Of a stretch of 64,000 nt of DNA, positions 34,560-45,741 are shown one piece after another. The notes beneath the pieces were generated by a model. It searched no databases. It saw only the letters and a list, made by a program, of their open reading frames with translations, and was not told where the DNA came from. Position numbers and translations under genes: made by a program. Location: contig NC_023749.2 of NCBI RefSeq assembly GCF_000499845.2, positions 34,182,017 to 34,246,016 on the forward strand, given 5' to 3'. Source of the DNA: Phaseolus vulgaris. Lineage: Eukaryota > Streptophyta > Magnoliopsida > Fabales > Fabaceae. The stretch's first letter is position 1. The number at the start of each line of letters is the position of its first letter.

Positions 34560-35624
34560 TTTGGAAGGACAATTTGAAGCAATGTGACTAAAAACCTAAA
34601 CATTTAAAGCATTTTCTATTTGAGGTTTTAGTAGGGGATTTAGGGGTTGAAGTTGAGGGTTTAGAATCCCTAGTTTTGTAAGTGAACTCCTTAACAAAAT
34701 TAAAGGGAAAAGTTGAAGAAATTTTGTTTTTGTTTTTCCAAAACGAGTGCTAAAAGCCATCATTATGAGAATTTTTAGGAGATGTTTTCTTTGAAATTTG
34801 TGATTCTACCTTGATGGCAAGGTGAACCAACTTTTCTAAAGAGGAGTACTTATAGAGTTCTACCACATCTTGGATATCCCTTCTTAAGCCACTTACAAAT
34901 CTAGCCATTTTTTATTCCTCACTTTCATGCATGTCAATCTTTGTTAAAGTTGTTTAAAGTTCCTTAAAATAAGCATCCACACTTTGTGTTCCTTGTTGAA
35001 GTCGTTGGAGTTTCAACAAGAGCTCTTTCCTACAGTGTGGAGGCACAAATCTAGGCGCATGCATAACTTCAAATCCTCCCAAGAGATCACGGCTGACCTC
35101 TTGTTTAGTCCTATGTCCATGACAGTTTTGGGCCACCATTGCATGGCATAATCCAAAAATTCTAAAGAGGCTAACTTAACTTTTTGGTCTTCTTGGACCT
35201 CATGTACATTAAATATTTGTTCTACTTTAGCCTCCCACCCTAAATACACATTTGGATCACCTTCCCCACTAAAACTAAGAATTTTTACAAAAGGTAAGGA
35301 AGGCTTTGCCACATGTTGACACCTATCATCAAAATGTTACATTCGCCATTCTTCCTCTTCTTCATGGCTACCATAGTATTGGTAACTTCTTGATTCACGC
35401 CTAGGATGATATCCTCTCCCTCTTTGAGGTTTATCATAGGTCGCTTCTAGCCTTTGGAATCTTTCCTCCATTTGCCTCATCTCTTCATCTTTTTGTGCAG
35501 TAGATCTTTTGGCCGCCGCCAATTCCCCCATAAGGAAAGCCTTTTGGGGAGATTGGGGTTTAGAAGATTCTCCACTTGAAAGATGAGTCATAAAAACAAA
35601 ACAAAAAACACAAATGACAAACAA
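34560..35624 (-). pseudogene. Gypsy-2a gag, frameshifted
   Basis: The N-terminal part (35337-35624) is charged and coiled-coil-like (EEMRQMEERFQRLEATYDK). The capsid core at 35013-35312 reads DPNVYLGWEAKVEQIF and LEFLDYAMQWW. 34954-35139, in another frame, reads LQRLQQGTQSVDAYFKEL. A zinc knuckle (CFKC, then a shifted frame with SHIASNC) lies near 34560-34610. At least three frameshifts or stops. Confidence 0.8.
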
Positions 35625-36100
35625 TTAGAGAAAACAAGTTATAAAGAAACACACAAAGGTGCACAACTTGTATCAAGATCATTCCAAACACTCAAAGAAA
35701 GAAATTCTTCCCTTAGCCAAGGTCTCTCTTGTGGATGAAAACTCTCAAGTGAAAAAGGTCAAAGCCTTCAATACTTTCTCAAAGTAAAATCACCACAAAA
35801 CTTGAGGAAAAGAAATAAAAGACAAACAAGAAAAAGCTTAAACAAGAAAAAGCTAAACCAAAGTTGGAAAAGAAATTATGACAACACTTGGAAAAGGAAG
35901 GCAAGCAAGAAAAGGCACAAAACAAGACTCTAAGAAACTTACTAAAATTTTAACTAAGAAACTTTTTCTTTAGAACTTGTGAAAGCAAAAGGATCAAAAA
36001 TTCCACAAGGTTGAAAACAATTTGCCAATAAAGTTGAATCCATATTTTGGAAAATGAAATTTTCTTTGTAATTGATACCTAGAGATGCGTTTGAAACGTT

Positions 36101-36834
36101 TTCTTTGCTTTTTTTTTTATACTAAGTTGAGTTATGGAAAGAAATGTCCATAGTTTGCATCATGCATAATTTTCAAGAACTTTCAATTTGCACAAAATTT
36201 TTTGGTTTGGATTCAATATAATTGAACACTTGAAATCATGTGTTTGGAACTTTAAATCTACTCTTACTAAAAACAAGTTTCAAATTAATTTCAAACTTCA
36301 AAATTAAAAGCAAGTAAGTAGAATCAAAACAAGGACTCCTAGAAAACTAATGAACATAAGACTCAAAATAAAAGACACGGTTCTTCAAGAGATAAGTTCT
36401 CAAAAAAATTTGTTCTTCATTTTTCCATATTGTTTTTCAGGTCTTGATTTTACTTTTGTTTTAGTTCTACCAATTTTTTTGTTGTTTGTTTGGTTTAAAC
36501 AGTTCAAATAACTTGTTCTTTCTTGAACTGTCTATATTGATGTTTAGGAGTTCTTTTTGAGTTTATCTTATGTGCTTTTTAATTTTGTTGAGTCTTCTTT
36601 CATTTTATTTTGGTAAAAACAATTTATGTTGGTTTCATTTTAATTTTATGATCCATTTTTAGTTTTCTAAAGTCATTGTTTCCATATATGTCATAAAATC
36701 AAGTAGTCCTTTGTTTGATTTTTTGTTTATTATTTTTACAATGAATATCCATGTAGTTTGAGTCATTTTTGTGCCTTTTGTGTGCTCTTCTTTTTATGAT
36801 TTTGAGTCTCTTATCTTGTTATTAGATCATTAAC
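36101..36834. other. Decayed gypsy leader/LTR-like DNA, left of copia B
   Basis: AT-rich, non-coding and probably retrotransposon-derived. Interrupted by copia B; it resumes at 42926. Ends with the duplication TTAAC (36830-36834). Confidence 0.4.
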
Positions 36835-37978
36835 TGTTAGAAAAGATGGCTTTAAACTAGAGGGGGGGTGAATGGTTTAAAGGGGTTTTTGCAAACTTTT
36901 CAAAGCTAGAATGAACTTATTTCAGAAATCAAATGATTAAGCAATTTAGTTAGCCAAAACAGCAAGCAAAACTGAAATACCAGGAAAAACAATCGGTTGT
37001 TTCTTCGAAACAATCGGTTGTTTATGCCAGCAAACAACAAACAAACTGAAATTAAAGAGTTAAGGATAGAAAGATTGTACACAGCTGTTTATACTGGTTC
37101 ACTCCAACCCAGAGCTACATCCAGTCTTCTCAGAAACCCTGAGGAAATCCACTAAGCAACCACACCTTGATCACTTATAACAATAACCAAGAGAATGACC
37201 TTGAACACCTCAAGAAACACACTCTCCTTGGCCAACACTAAGATTGTTGATCTTGAACACCTCAAGAACATACAGCCAATCTCAGCAACACACACAAACG
37301 AATTGTTCAGCAGTTTACAAAGATTACACTTGTTACAGATGAATATCTGAAATCAATACAAGAGAATCCTATTCAGCACCTTGATCAATCTCTCAACTCT
37401 TTAGCAATCTCAGAATACTTTGAAAAACTTTCTTAGATGAAAACTTTGTTTCAAGATTCTTAATATATCAAAAACTGTTTTTCAGAATATATCTAAGAAT
37501 ATAGTTTGTTATCAAATCTTAACAAACTCTTAATTGCATTTAAAATAGATTGGTCAAAGCATTTAATGACTGGAGCGTATTCAGTTAAAGCATTTAAAGC
37601 TCAGTCAAAGAAAACAGTTTTTTCTGTTATGGTTTTAAAACAAACAATCGATTGTTTCCTCGAATCAATCGGTTGTTTTGTTACTTAACAAAAACACCAT
37701 TCAAAAAAATTTTTCAAACTTTCTCAAAAACACCTAAGTGTAAACAATCGGTTGTTTCGACAAAACAATCGGTTGTTTCAACTTAGTTTGTAAAACATTT
37801 TGCTTTGTTGAAAATGAGATGCTAATTGCTTTGAGATTTAATCTAAGTGTTGATTACAACATTGAACTACCCCAGAACAAGGCTAAAACCAGCACAGCAA
37901 CATCAAGCAAAGCAGAGGCTTCATCATCCTTCAAGGGATTTGGATTCTTCAAAACATTGAACACCACTTGGTTCAACA
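36835..37978 (-). repeat. 3' LTR of copia B
   Basis: 1,144 bp. Motif pairs at 36990/37011, 37645/37666 and 37745/37766, each 21 bases apart. Confidence 0.92.
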
Positions 37979-38400
37979 ATCTCCCCCTATTTGATGAAGA
38001 CAAATCCCTGATGCTTGTGTTGTTCTTGATTAAATCTGAAGCAGTTTCTGCAAAAGAACTTTGAGCAATATTTTGAACTTTCTGATATTCTGTTAGTATA
38101 CAGATAAACAATTAAAGCTTAAAACAGTCAATTATAGAGTCAAACTTCATGTTATTCATGTTTTTAACACTATGAAAAACAGAAAAATTAACAAACTTTT
38201 AACAAACTTCAAACACAGCATATATCTCCCCCTATTTGTCTTCACAAATAGACAAAGATAAGAGATAAAAGAAGACATTGTTCACATTACATCAGAATAA
38301 AACAGCAAGAGCAGAAGGAAGGAAATTTTTTTAAAAAAAAATAGAAACGAGAACAGCCAAAAACAATCGATTGTTTCGATTTTCAATCGGTTGTTTTTCT

Positions 38401-39603
38401 TCAATCTTCTTCATCAGCAAACTGAAGATCAAAGGTCTGATTCTGGACAGCTTCAATCTGTTCGTCCAGTGTCATAAACCTTGCATCCATGTTGTCAAAC
38501 CTTGTGTCAATCCTTTGAAAGTTGCTAACACACAGATCATGAAGGCTCCTTTGATTTTCAGCAAAGCTATCAAGCCTATTCACCATGAGTCTTTCAAAAG
38601 GTGACATGGTTTGCATTCTTTCTCTTTGATTCCCATCTTCAGTGCTAGGTCCAGCATCTTGAAAATCTCCATTTGGATCTTCATGTTGAACATCCATATC
38701 AGCAGCTTCATCTGGTTCAAAATTGGCAGCACCACTTGATGAGGCACCATGATCACCATCCTTACTTAACCACTTTCCACCTATTTTTGTGAAGCCCATC
38801 TTGCTGAGTGATCCATTGTTCAACTCTTGAGTTGACTTGACCAGCTCAGAAGTTTCATCTTCAAGATTAACTTCAAAAAAGAGTAGAAACTTAGATATTA
38901 AAACAGCATAGGGATAATGGTAATCACCTAACCTCATGGCTTTTTCCATATGTTCTTTGATTATGTGAATCCAATTGATCTTCACTTTCTTGGTAATGCA
39001 GAAGATGTAAACCAGATCTTCTTCAGTCAACACAGATTGATTGCTCACCCTAGGAGTTAGGATCCACGTTACAATGAGAGCAAGCAGCCTCTCATCTAGC
39101 TTCAAGCCACCAACCGAACAAGTGCTAACTTGAGTTTGATTATTCTTCAAGCAAATTTTGTAGAACTGAATCTTGTTGAAATCTTCTACCACACCAAGGT
39201 TTCCTTTGTTGATTCTTAGTCCAGAGAACTTGAGTCCAGCTACAGCAGCCCAAACCTCATGGGTTATCTCCATCTCCACGCCTTTTACATGAGAGACCAA
39301 GTTGTTTCCCTCAAACTTCAAGTTGGTGTAGAAGACTCTCACCAAATCTGGATATATATTACCTTTGAGCTCCAGAAACTTTCTAAGTGACTGGTCTTTG
39401 AGAAGCTTCCTCACATTGTCAAGTTTTTGACTTTTCAGCCAATTAAAGCACACAACCTTGAGGTTGTTAATTTTCCTTACACTTGTTTCATATCTATACT
39501 TCTCAATGAGCTCGGTGTCACCAGAAAACCAGCTTTCAAGCCTTCCTCCAGACCTTACTGCTCTGGTTTTGACTCTTTTAGCAGTGGGAGGAGTTGATTC
39601 CAT
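38401..39603 (-). CDS. Transposase_32-type ORF of copia B, open
   Basis: 400 codons from MESTPPTAKRVKTRAVRSGG (ATG 39601-39603). An upstream in-frame ATG at 39717 would add a 38-residue hydrophobic leader, but the homologue in A supports MESTPPT. Core residues ~35-260 match the 'putative plant transposon protein' family: LKSQKLDNVRKLLKDQSL, NIYPDLVRVFYTNLKFEG, GVEMEITHEVW, LKLDERLLALIVTWIL and YHYPYAVLISKFLLFF. An acidic Ser/Asp-rich linker (~280-340) and a helical tail (MSPFERLMVNRLDSFAENQ) follow. This family recurs in plant retrotransposons; its activity is unknown. It is the longest undamaged frame of the copia set, and its persistence in a pol-less element suggests it came along as cargo or helps in trans. 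CAATCGATTG/CAATCGGTTG lie at 38364/38384, just after the stop. Confidence 0.75.
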   Translation of the reverse strand: MESTPPTAKRVKTRAVRSGGRLESWFSGDTELIEKYRYETSVRKINNLKVVCFNWLKSQKLDNVRKLLKDQSLRKFLELKGNIYPDLVRVFYTNLKFEGNNLVSHVKGVEMEITHEVWAAVAGLKFSGLRINKGNLGVVEDFNKIQFYKICLKNNQTQVSTCSVGGLKLDERLLALIVTWILTPRVSNQSVLTEEDLVYIFCITKKVKINWIHIIKEHMEKAMRLGDYHYPYAVLISKFLLFFEVNLEDETSELVKSTQELNNGSLSKMGFTKIGGKWLSKDGDHGASSSGAANFEPDEAADMDVQHEDPNGDFQDAGPSTEDGNQRERMQTMSPFERLMVNRLDSFAENQRSLHDLCVSNFQRIDTRFDNMDARFMTLDEQIEAVQNQTFDLQFADEED

Positions 39604-40409
39604 GATAGCAGAGACGAAAACAAAGGAGAGCACAAAACCCAGATTTTTCAAGAGATAGAGCAAGAGATATTGCAAGAGATGTTGCAATTGGTTGTTCTTG
39701 TTGAAAGAAATCTGCACCTGATTTTATAGCAGCAAGAGAATCAATTTGAATTTAATTTCATTCAATGGGTACCTGATTTTCAGAGAGAGGGTTTGACTCT
39801 GTTCTGCACTGAAAATGTCAGAAAAAGCTGAAAATCACATGGTCTTCACATGTGATCTTTGACTAGTCATTAAGGCTTTTGATTTTCCAAGATTTTGGAA
39901 TATATTCCTTTATGACTGTTGTAAATCCTTTTTGAACGTGATCAACTTTCAACACAGATCCATTGACCAAGATTCTCCCTTTGAAAAATATCTGCAACAG
40001 CTAGAAATTCAAAAAGCAGTTAAATCAATTTCTACACAGTGCTGTCAGACTCAAAACAATCAATTGTTTCGAAGAAACAATCGGTTGTTTTTCTGCAGCA
40101 GTTAAAAACTTAACTTTTCAATTTTTAACCATAAACAGAAACAGATTAAGGCACATGACAGTGATTGAAATACAATTAATCATAAGAAAGAACTTGGAAA
40201 CAGAAATTGAGAACAAATAAAAGGAAGGTCTTATCCTTGTGTTGTTTCTTCAATGAGCCAATTGCTTGTTGATCAAGAAAACTTCTTTTCACTGTTTTGA
40301 CCTTTTGCACAGCATTGATTCAGCTTCAATGACTGCCCTTTTTTTTTCAACAGCTTGATCAGAAGGCTTAAATCTTCCTTTTCTCTTCATTTTTCCTGCC
40401 TAAACAAAT

Positions 40410-42143
40410 TCAAGTTGCAAGATTTGGTCCCCTTACAAATTTGGGTCCACTTGGCTTTTCTTTGCTGTTAGAAACATCACATCCCTTAGGAATCCATTTC
40501 ATAAAACCTTTAGGAACATAACATTTTCTAATTTTGCAGAATCTAACAGAGTGGCCTTTCTTCATGCAGTAAAAGCATGTAACAACCGGTTGTTTCTTCT
40601 TAATAATCGGTTGTTTTTCTGATTTTCTCAAAAAACTTTTTGAAAATCTATCTTGCTTGTTCTGTGGATTGAAGCCTAAACCAGCCTTTCCAAAAAAACA
40701 GCTTTGAGATGCTAGGACATTCTCAAAGTTTGACTTTCCTTTTGAAAGCTTGTCCACAGTTTCAACAAGATAGTGAACCTTTTTCTCAAGATTTTCACAA
40801 TTTTTGCAATTGAGAGTATCACACTTGCAAGAGGCATTTTTTGAAAACTTTTTCCAGTTTTTCAAAATCATTTTTTTCTTTTCTCAGTTCCTCTTCAAGT
40901 GATCTAACTTTCTTTTCAAGCCCATTGTTAAGATCTTTCAATCGGTTGTTTGAAAGAACCAATCTATTAGCTTCATCATGTGTTTCTTGAAAAGCTTCAA
41001 GCAATTCACTATAGTTTTGTTCATTTAAGGAAGCACATGAACTTACCTCACTTGAACTGCATGAATCATCATCATCATCCTCAGCAACTAAGCAAATGTT
41101 TGCTTTTTCATCTTTACTTGATGAAGAACTTGATGATGACACTTCATTTTCATCCCAAGCTATGTAGGCTCTTTTTGTTTTGCCTTTCTTCTCCTTGTAG
41201 CTTGTCTTTTTCTCTATACTCTTGTTGGGACAATCAGCCTTTATGTGACCTTGCTCACCACAACCAAAACAAGTATAGTTATTTGAATTAAATTAATTGG
41301 GTTTCTTGTTTCCATACCTATCCTTGTTGTTGTCTTTGTTGCGGCTTCTCTTGAGGAATTTGCTGAATTTTCTTGACAGCAAACTTAGATTTTCCTCATC
41401 ACTATCATCACTTGAATCTTGTTTTCCCTTATGTTTGGATGCTTTCAAGGCTATGCTCCTTGTGTGCTTATCTTCACTTTCTTGAACATTGAGTCTATTC
41501 ATCTCTAGCTCATGTTCCCTGAGCTTTCCAAACAAAGAGGCAACACTTAATGATGTTAGATCTTTAGATTCGGAAATAGCAGTTACCTTTGGTTGCCAAG
41601 CTCTATCAAGACATTTCAAGATCTTGATGTTCAGCTCCTCTTTATCAAACGTCTTGTCAAGGCTCATAAGGTGATTTATGATGTGTGTAAACCTTTTCTG
41701 CACTTCAGCTATGGTTTCACCTTTCAGCATTCTAAACATCTTATACTCTTGGATGAGAGCATGCTTTATAGCCCTTTTCACCTCATTTGTTCCTTCATGA
41801 GTGACTTCCAAAGTATCCCACATTTCCTTTGATGACTTGCATTGTGAGACCCTGAAAAACTCATCAGAATTTAAAGCAGAGGTTATAATATTTTTGGCAA
41901 TGCAATCGAATTTGGCCTTTCTACTTTCTGCTTCAGTCCATTGAGACCATGGTTCTCAATGACAGAACCATATTTTTCAAATGTTGGAATAAAAGGACCA
42001 TTTTCAATTGCTTCCCAAATTCCTTTGTCTAGAGATTCCATAAATATTTTCATTCTAACTTTCCAAAACTGGTAATTCAAACTAGAAAACAAGGGTGGTC
42101 TGTTTATTGAGGCACCTTCCCCAAAAGGTAGTCTAACAACCAT
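40410..42143 (-). pseudogene. Copia B gag, frameshifted
   Basis: Same plan as the gag of A. The start MVVRLPFGEGASINRPPLF (42143) leads into the UBN2 core with EMWDTLEVTHEGTNEVK and HLMSLDKTFDKEELNIKILK. The first zinc knuckle, CFGCGEQGHIKADC-like, lies near 41255, with a frame break close by at ~41290. The coiled coil SLEEELRKEKNDFEKLEK follows near 40870. The second knuckle, CFYCMKKGHSVRFC, lies near 40545. The frame changes near 41950, 41290 and 40850. Motif pairs in coding DNA are at 40583/40604 and 40939/40960. Confidence 0.85.
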
Positions 42144-42202
42144 TTTGAATGATTTTTAGGATCAACTTGAATGACTTATAAGAACCAAGCTCTGATACCA
42201 AT

Positions 42203-42925
42203 TGTTAAAAAAGATGGCTTTAAACTAGAGGGGGTGAATGGTTTAAAGGGGTTTTCGCAAACTTTTCGAAGCTAGAATGAACTTATTTCAGAAATCAAAT
42301 GATTAAGCAATTTAGTTAGCCAAAACAGCAAGCAAAACTGAAATACCAGGAAAAACAATCGGTTGTTTCTTCGAAACAATCGGTTGTTTATACCAACAAA
42401 CAACAAACAAACTGAAATTAAAGAGTTAAGGATAGAAAGATTGTACACAGCTGTTTATACTGGTTCACTCCAACCCAGAGCTACATCCAGTCTTCTCAGA
42501 AACCCTGAGGAAATCCACTAAGCAACCACACCTTGATCACTTACAACAATAACCAAGAAAATGACCTTGAACACCTCAAGAAACACACTCTCCTTGGCCA
42601 ACACTAAGATTGCTGATCTTGAACACCTCAAGAACACACAGCCAATCTCAGCAACACACACAAACGAATTGCTCAGCAGTTTACAAAGATTACACTTGTT
42701 ACAGATGAATATCTGAAATCAATACAAGAGAATCCTATTCAGCACCTTGATCAATCTCTCAACTCTTTAGCAATCTCAGAATACTTTGATTACCCTAAAC
42801 CCTAAACCCTAAACCCTAAACCCTAAACCCTAAAACCAGCACAGCAACATCAAGCAAAGCAGAGGCTTCATCATCCTTCAAGGGATTTGGATTCTTCAAA
42901 ACATTGAACACCACTTGGTTCAACA
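42203..42925 (-). repeat. 5' LTR of copia B, with deletion and telomere patch
   Basis: 723 bp against 1,144 bp in its partner. Only one motif pair remains (42356/42377). The missing central segment is replaced by GATTA plus six CCCTAAA units at 42793-42834. Confidence 0.93.
42793..42834. repeat. Interstitial telomeric repeat, (CCCTAAA)x6
   Basis: Exactly 42 bases, six perfect plant telomere units, at the junction of a deletion inside the copia B 5' LTR. The partner LTR reads ACTTTGAAAAAC at the left break and GGCTAAAACCAGCAC at the right break. The patch joins ACTTTGATTA to TAAAACCAGCAC. Confidence 0.97.
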
Positions 42926-42930
42926 TTAAC

Positions 42931-44335
42931 AAGTTCATTAGAGTTAGGTTTCTATTATGTCTTGAGTTTCAATTCTCCTTTTCAAATCCTTTAAGTTTCT
43001 TCTTTTCCAATTTTTATGAAATTTTGTCTCTGTTGTGAGAATTTATTGTGGGTTTTTATTTTGGTAAAAAAAGCTGAAAATATTTGCATAACCCTATTGA
43101 GAATTTTTTTGGTATCCATTTAAAACAGAATGTCCAAAAATAAAATAGAAAAAAAAGTTATAAACAGTAAAAGTGAGGACGTTTTCAGCTCCAAAAAACA
43201 GTTTCAGTGTGGTGTTGCTCTCGGTATAAAATTTACTGCACCTTATTCCTTGGGCTTTTTTACTAGAAATTTTAACTACACCTTACTGGATGTCTTATGG
43301 AGTTGGGATAAAAGTTTGAGATTCAAATTCGTTATAATATTTCCCTAGTAAATTTTTGAATGATCTCTATCAGTGCTAAAAAAACAGTTTCAATGTCTGA
43401 ATACCAGTGTTGCAGTGTTTGATTTATTTCTCTCATAATACACATCTCTTTGACCTAAAAGGTATTCCATTTGATCAAATATTGTGTTGATATTTTCACT
43501 TTGGAAGTTTCACTGTTTGTTTCATTCTATATGTATTTTTTTAAAAATTTATTCTAGTTCCATTCTTAGGTTTCCTATTTGAGTGCTCACAGTTTTTGTT
43601 ATATTTAACTGTTGATTTGTCTCTTAAAATAATCCTTGCAGTTGTCAAATTAATCCATTTGAGTTTAGCAATTTTAATTGAGCTTTTCTTGAACTTTTTA
43701 CTTGTTGGCCTCATAAAGTGAAATTCATATTGAGTGGAAGTTTGGTTTTGAAGTTGTGAAGCTAATTTCTACTTGATGATTCATAGCTAAAGGCTAAAAT
43801 AAATGATTATTTGGAGAGGGCAGAAATTGAAGACAAGAATCAATAACATATAAAGAGAAGGAAGATTTGACAACTTGAAGAAAAGAAAGTCATAAAAAAA
43901 AGTTGTTTTATTTTTAGCTTTGTATCACGAAACCTTTGTGTACAAGTTTAATTTTTTTTTTGTTTTTCTTATCTTGCTTTCCTTTATTTTTCTAAGTCTC
44001 CGTGATACCTAAGTGATTGCTCTTCGTTTGTAATTGATCTTCCTTTGATCCACTAGGACGCCTTGCATACATCACATTTAGGGAAAATTTGTTTTGAACT
44101 TTCTTTTTAGGAAAAAAATTGTTAATACTATCTGAGGTAAGCAATGGCTAAGGGAAGACTTGGTATTTAAGAAGTCCTAGTGACTCACCTCTCTTTCCTG
44201 GGAGTGAACTTGGAGACGGTTTGACTTGTTGACTTTGATTGAAACTTCACCAACTCAAAAACCTATTTGTGAAAATATTTTATCACTCATTTGAAATAAA
44301 AAAAATTGTGAAAATAATTTATTTTTAATTCAAAA
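42931..44335. other. Decayed gypsy LTR/leader DNA, right of copia B
   Basis: Continues 36101-36834. Contains GTAATTGATCTTCC and CCTTGCATACATCA near 44030-44075, resembling gypsy LTR-end/leader sequence. 44135-44213 is one arm of an inverted repeat whose other arm is 45655-45733. Confidence 0.4.
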
Positions 44336-45733
44336 TGAGTGATCATAATCATGCATCTAGTGTTCAAGGTAGTAATTAGAACACAAAAGATGACTATGGG
44401 TGGAAAGAAGAGGTTAGGTTATTGAAAACATAATTAGAAAAACATAGAGAAAATACAAATAAAAAAATAAATGAGATAAGAGAAATATGTGTCTGGAGTT
44501 TAACCAAATATAGATATAAATTTTTCCTCCACAAAAAATACAGATGAATGTTTGATTGAAAAGAAAGAAGAAGAAGAAACCAACAAAGAAGAAGAGTCTT
44601 TTATGACACCCCTTGCAAACATAGTTGAGAAAGAATCCTTAAAAGGGATTTCAATACCTTGAACTCTTTTTTTCAATTATATAATGCTAATTCTTCTTCG
44701 CAAAAATCTCAAAAACAACACTTTGTGATGTTGTTTCCTAGTTTAGGCAAAGAACAACACAAAGTGAACAAAAATAGATTTGAAAAGGATTGTATTTTTC
44801 AAAACTTTTATAGCAATAAAGGGCCTTATTTTTATTCTGTTTTCTTTTTCATTAATTTTCTTTTAAAGAAACTTTTTTCATGTTTGTTTGATGTTTTTGT
44901 AGATGGATATTTGATCCTGGAGGAAAATAACAAATAAACAGAGGTTTCTATCATAGAACATCATTTATGATCTGAGGACAGATCTTTCTCAAGAGGGAGG
45001 GAATGATGAAAATCCATCCAGCCTCGAAACATTTGGCTAAGAAGATTGGAAGCAGAAAAAGGAGCTTTGAATAGACTATTGAATCGCTACCAAAATTTCA
45101 GTCCCAACTAGTTCCTTAGCTCACTCTTTGCTAGCACTAGTTTTGTGTCTAGCTTAGAACTTCTGAGGAGTTGGCTTCACCTTTCTTAAGATTCATTATC
45201 ATTCTCCATACACCAATACTTCACAAATTCTTTCACCCAATTTTAGACACCCAATCCCACCCAATTCTACACCCCAAAATACAAAACAAAAGACTCATAA
45301 CAATGCAAGCTAGGATTGCAACATGTGAACTTTCTACAAATTTACTTCTAGACCTATGTGTTTTACTTTCCTAAGTTTTTTTTTATATTTTATAAGCATT
45401 TATTTTATCTTATAAATATTTTTTTCAAGTTGGTCTAGTCGTGAACGGATATCTATTTTAGTTTGATCATTTATATTTCCATGAATATCATAATGATGAA
45501 ATGGTCCACTCATGGTTGAATGTAAAAAAATTTCGCAAGTGTTTGAAAGAAAAAGATCAACTAAAGTGGGTCCCAAAACTTTTCAAAGTAAGAGAATTTG
45601 TTTAAACAACTTTGTAGGTGAAGTTTAGTAAAGGAGGCTGAAGTGATAAATGTTCAAGTTCACTCCCAGGAAAGTGAGGTGAGTCACAAGGATTTTTTAA
45701 GTACTAAGGCTTTCCTAGACAGAGGTAACCTCA
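44135..45733. repeat. Inverted repeat, ~79-bp arms around the gypsy relic
   Basis: 44135-44213 and 45655-45733 are inverse copies. Best matched blocks: GTGACTCACCTC, TTTCCTGGGAGTGAACTTG and GAGGTAA. The arms are probably two oppositely oriented copies of the same gypsy leader. Confidence 0.6.
44336..45130 (+). mobile_element. Gypsy relic with internal deletion
   Basis: The plus strand begins MSDHNHASSVQGS at 44336 and continues as stop-broken gag-like charged sequence (WKEEVRLLKT, ENTNKKINEIREI). At about 44975-45060 it reads DLRTDLSQEGGNDENPS, a wording seen at the C-terminus of plant gypsy pol. Everything between is missing. It lies opposite to gypsy-2a. Confidence 0.45.
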
Positions 45734-45741
45734 AAGGTATC

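Larger units (their letters stand above)
33210..36100 (-). mobile_element. Gypsy-2a: truncated Ty3/gypsy element
   Basis: On the minus strand it holds gag (34560-35624), protease (33981-34553) and the N-terminal part of RT (33246-33600). Everything after the RT active site is missing, including RNase H, integrase and the 3' LTR. The break fuses to the eIF5A pseudogene near 33210-33245. Upstream leader sequence continues to about 36100. The RT wording suggests a chromovirus-like lineage. Confidence 0.8.
36835..42925 (-). mobile_element. Copia B: pol-less copia element, sister of A
   Basis: LTRs at 36835-37978 and 42203-42925; target duplication TTAAC (36830-36834 and 42926-42930). The primer site next to the right LTR reads TTGGTATCAGAGC on the minus strand, a good initiator-Met tRNA match. 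The polypurine tract AATAGGGGGAGAT adjoins the left LTR at 37979-37992. The interior holds gag (40410-42143) and an intact Transposase_32-type ORF (38401-39603), with no pol, as in A. The right LTR lost about 420 bp and has a telomere-repeat patch at the break. Confidence 0.93.

Noticed and set aside
42793..42834. True chromosome end
   Set aside because: Only six units, with LTR sequence continuing on both sides, so it is interstitial.
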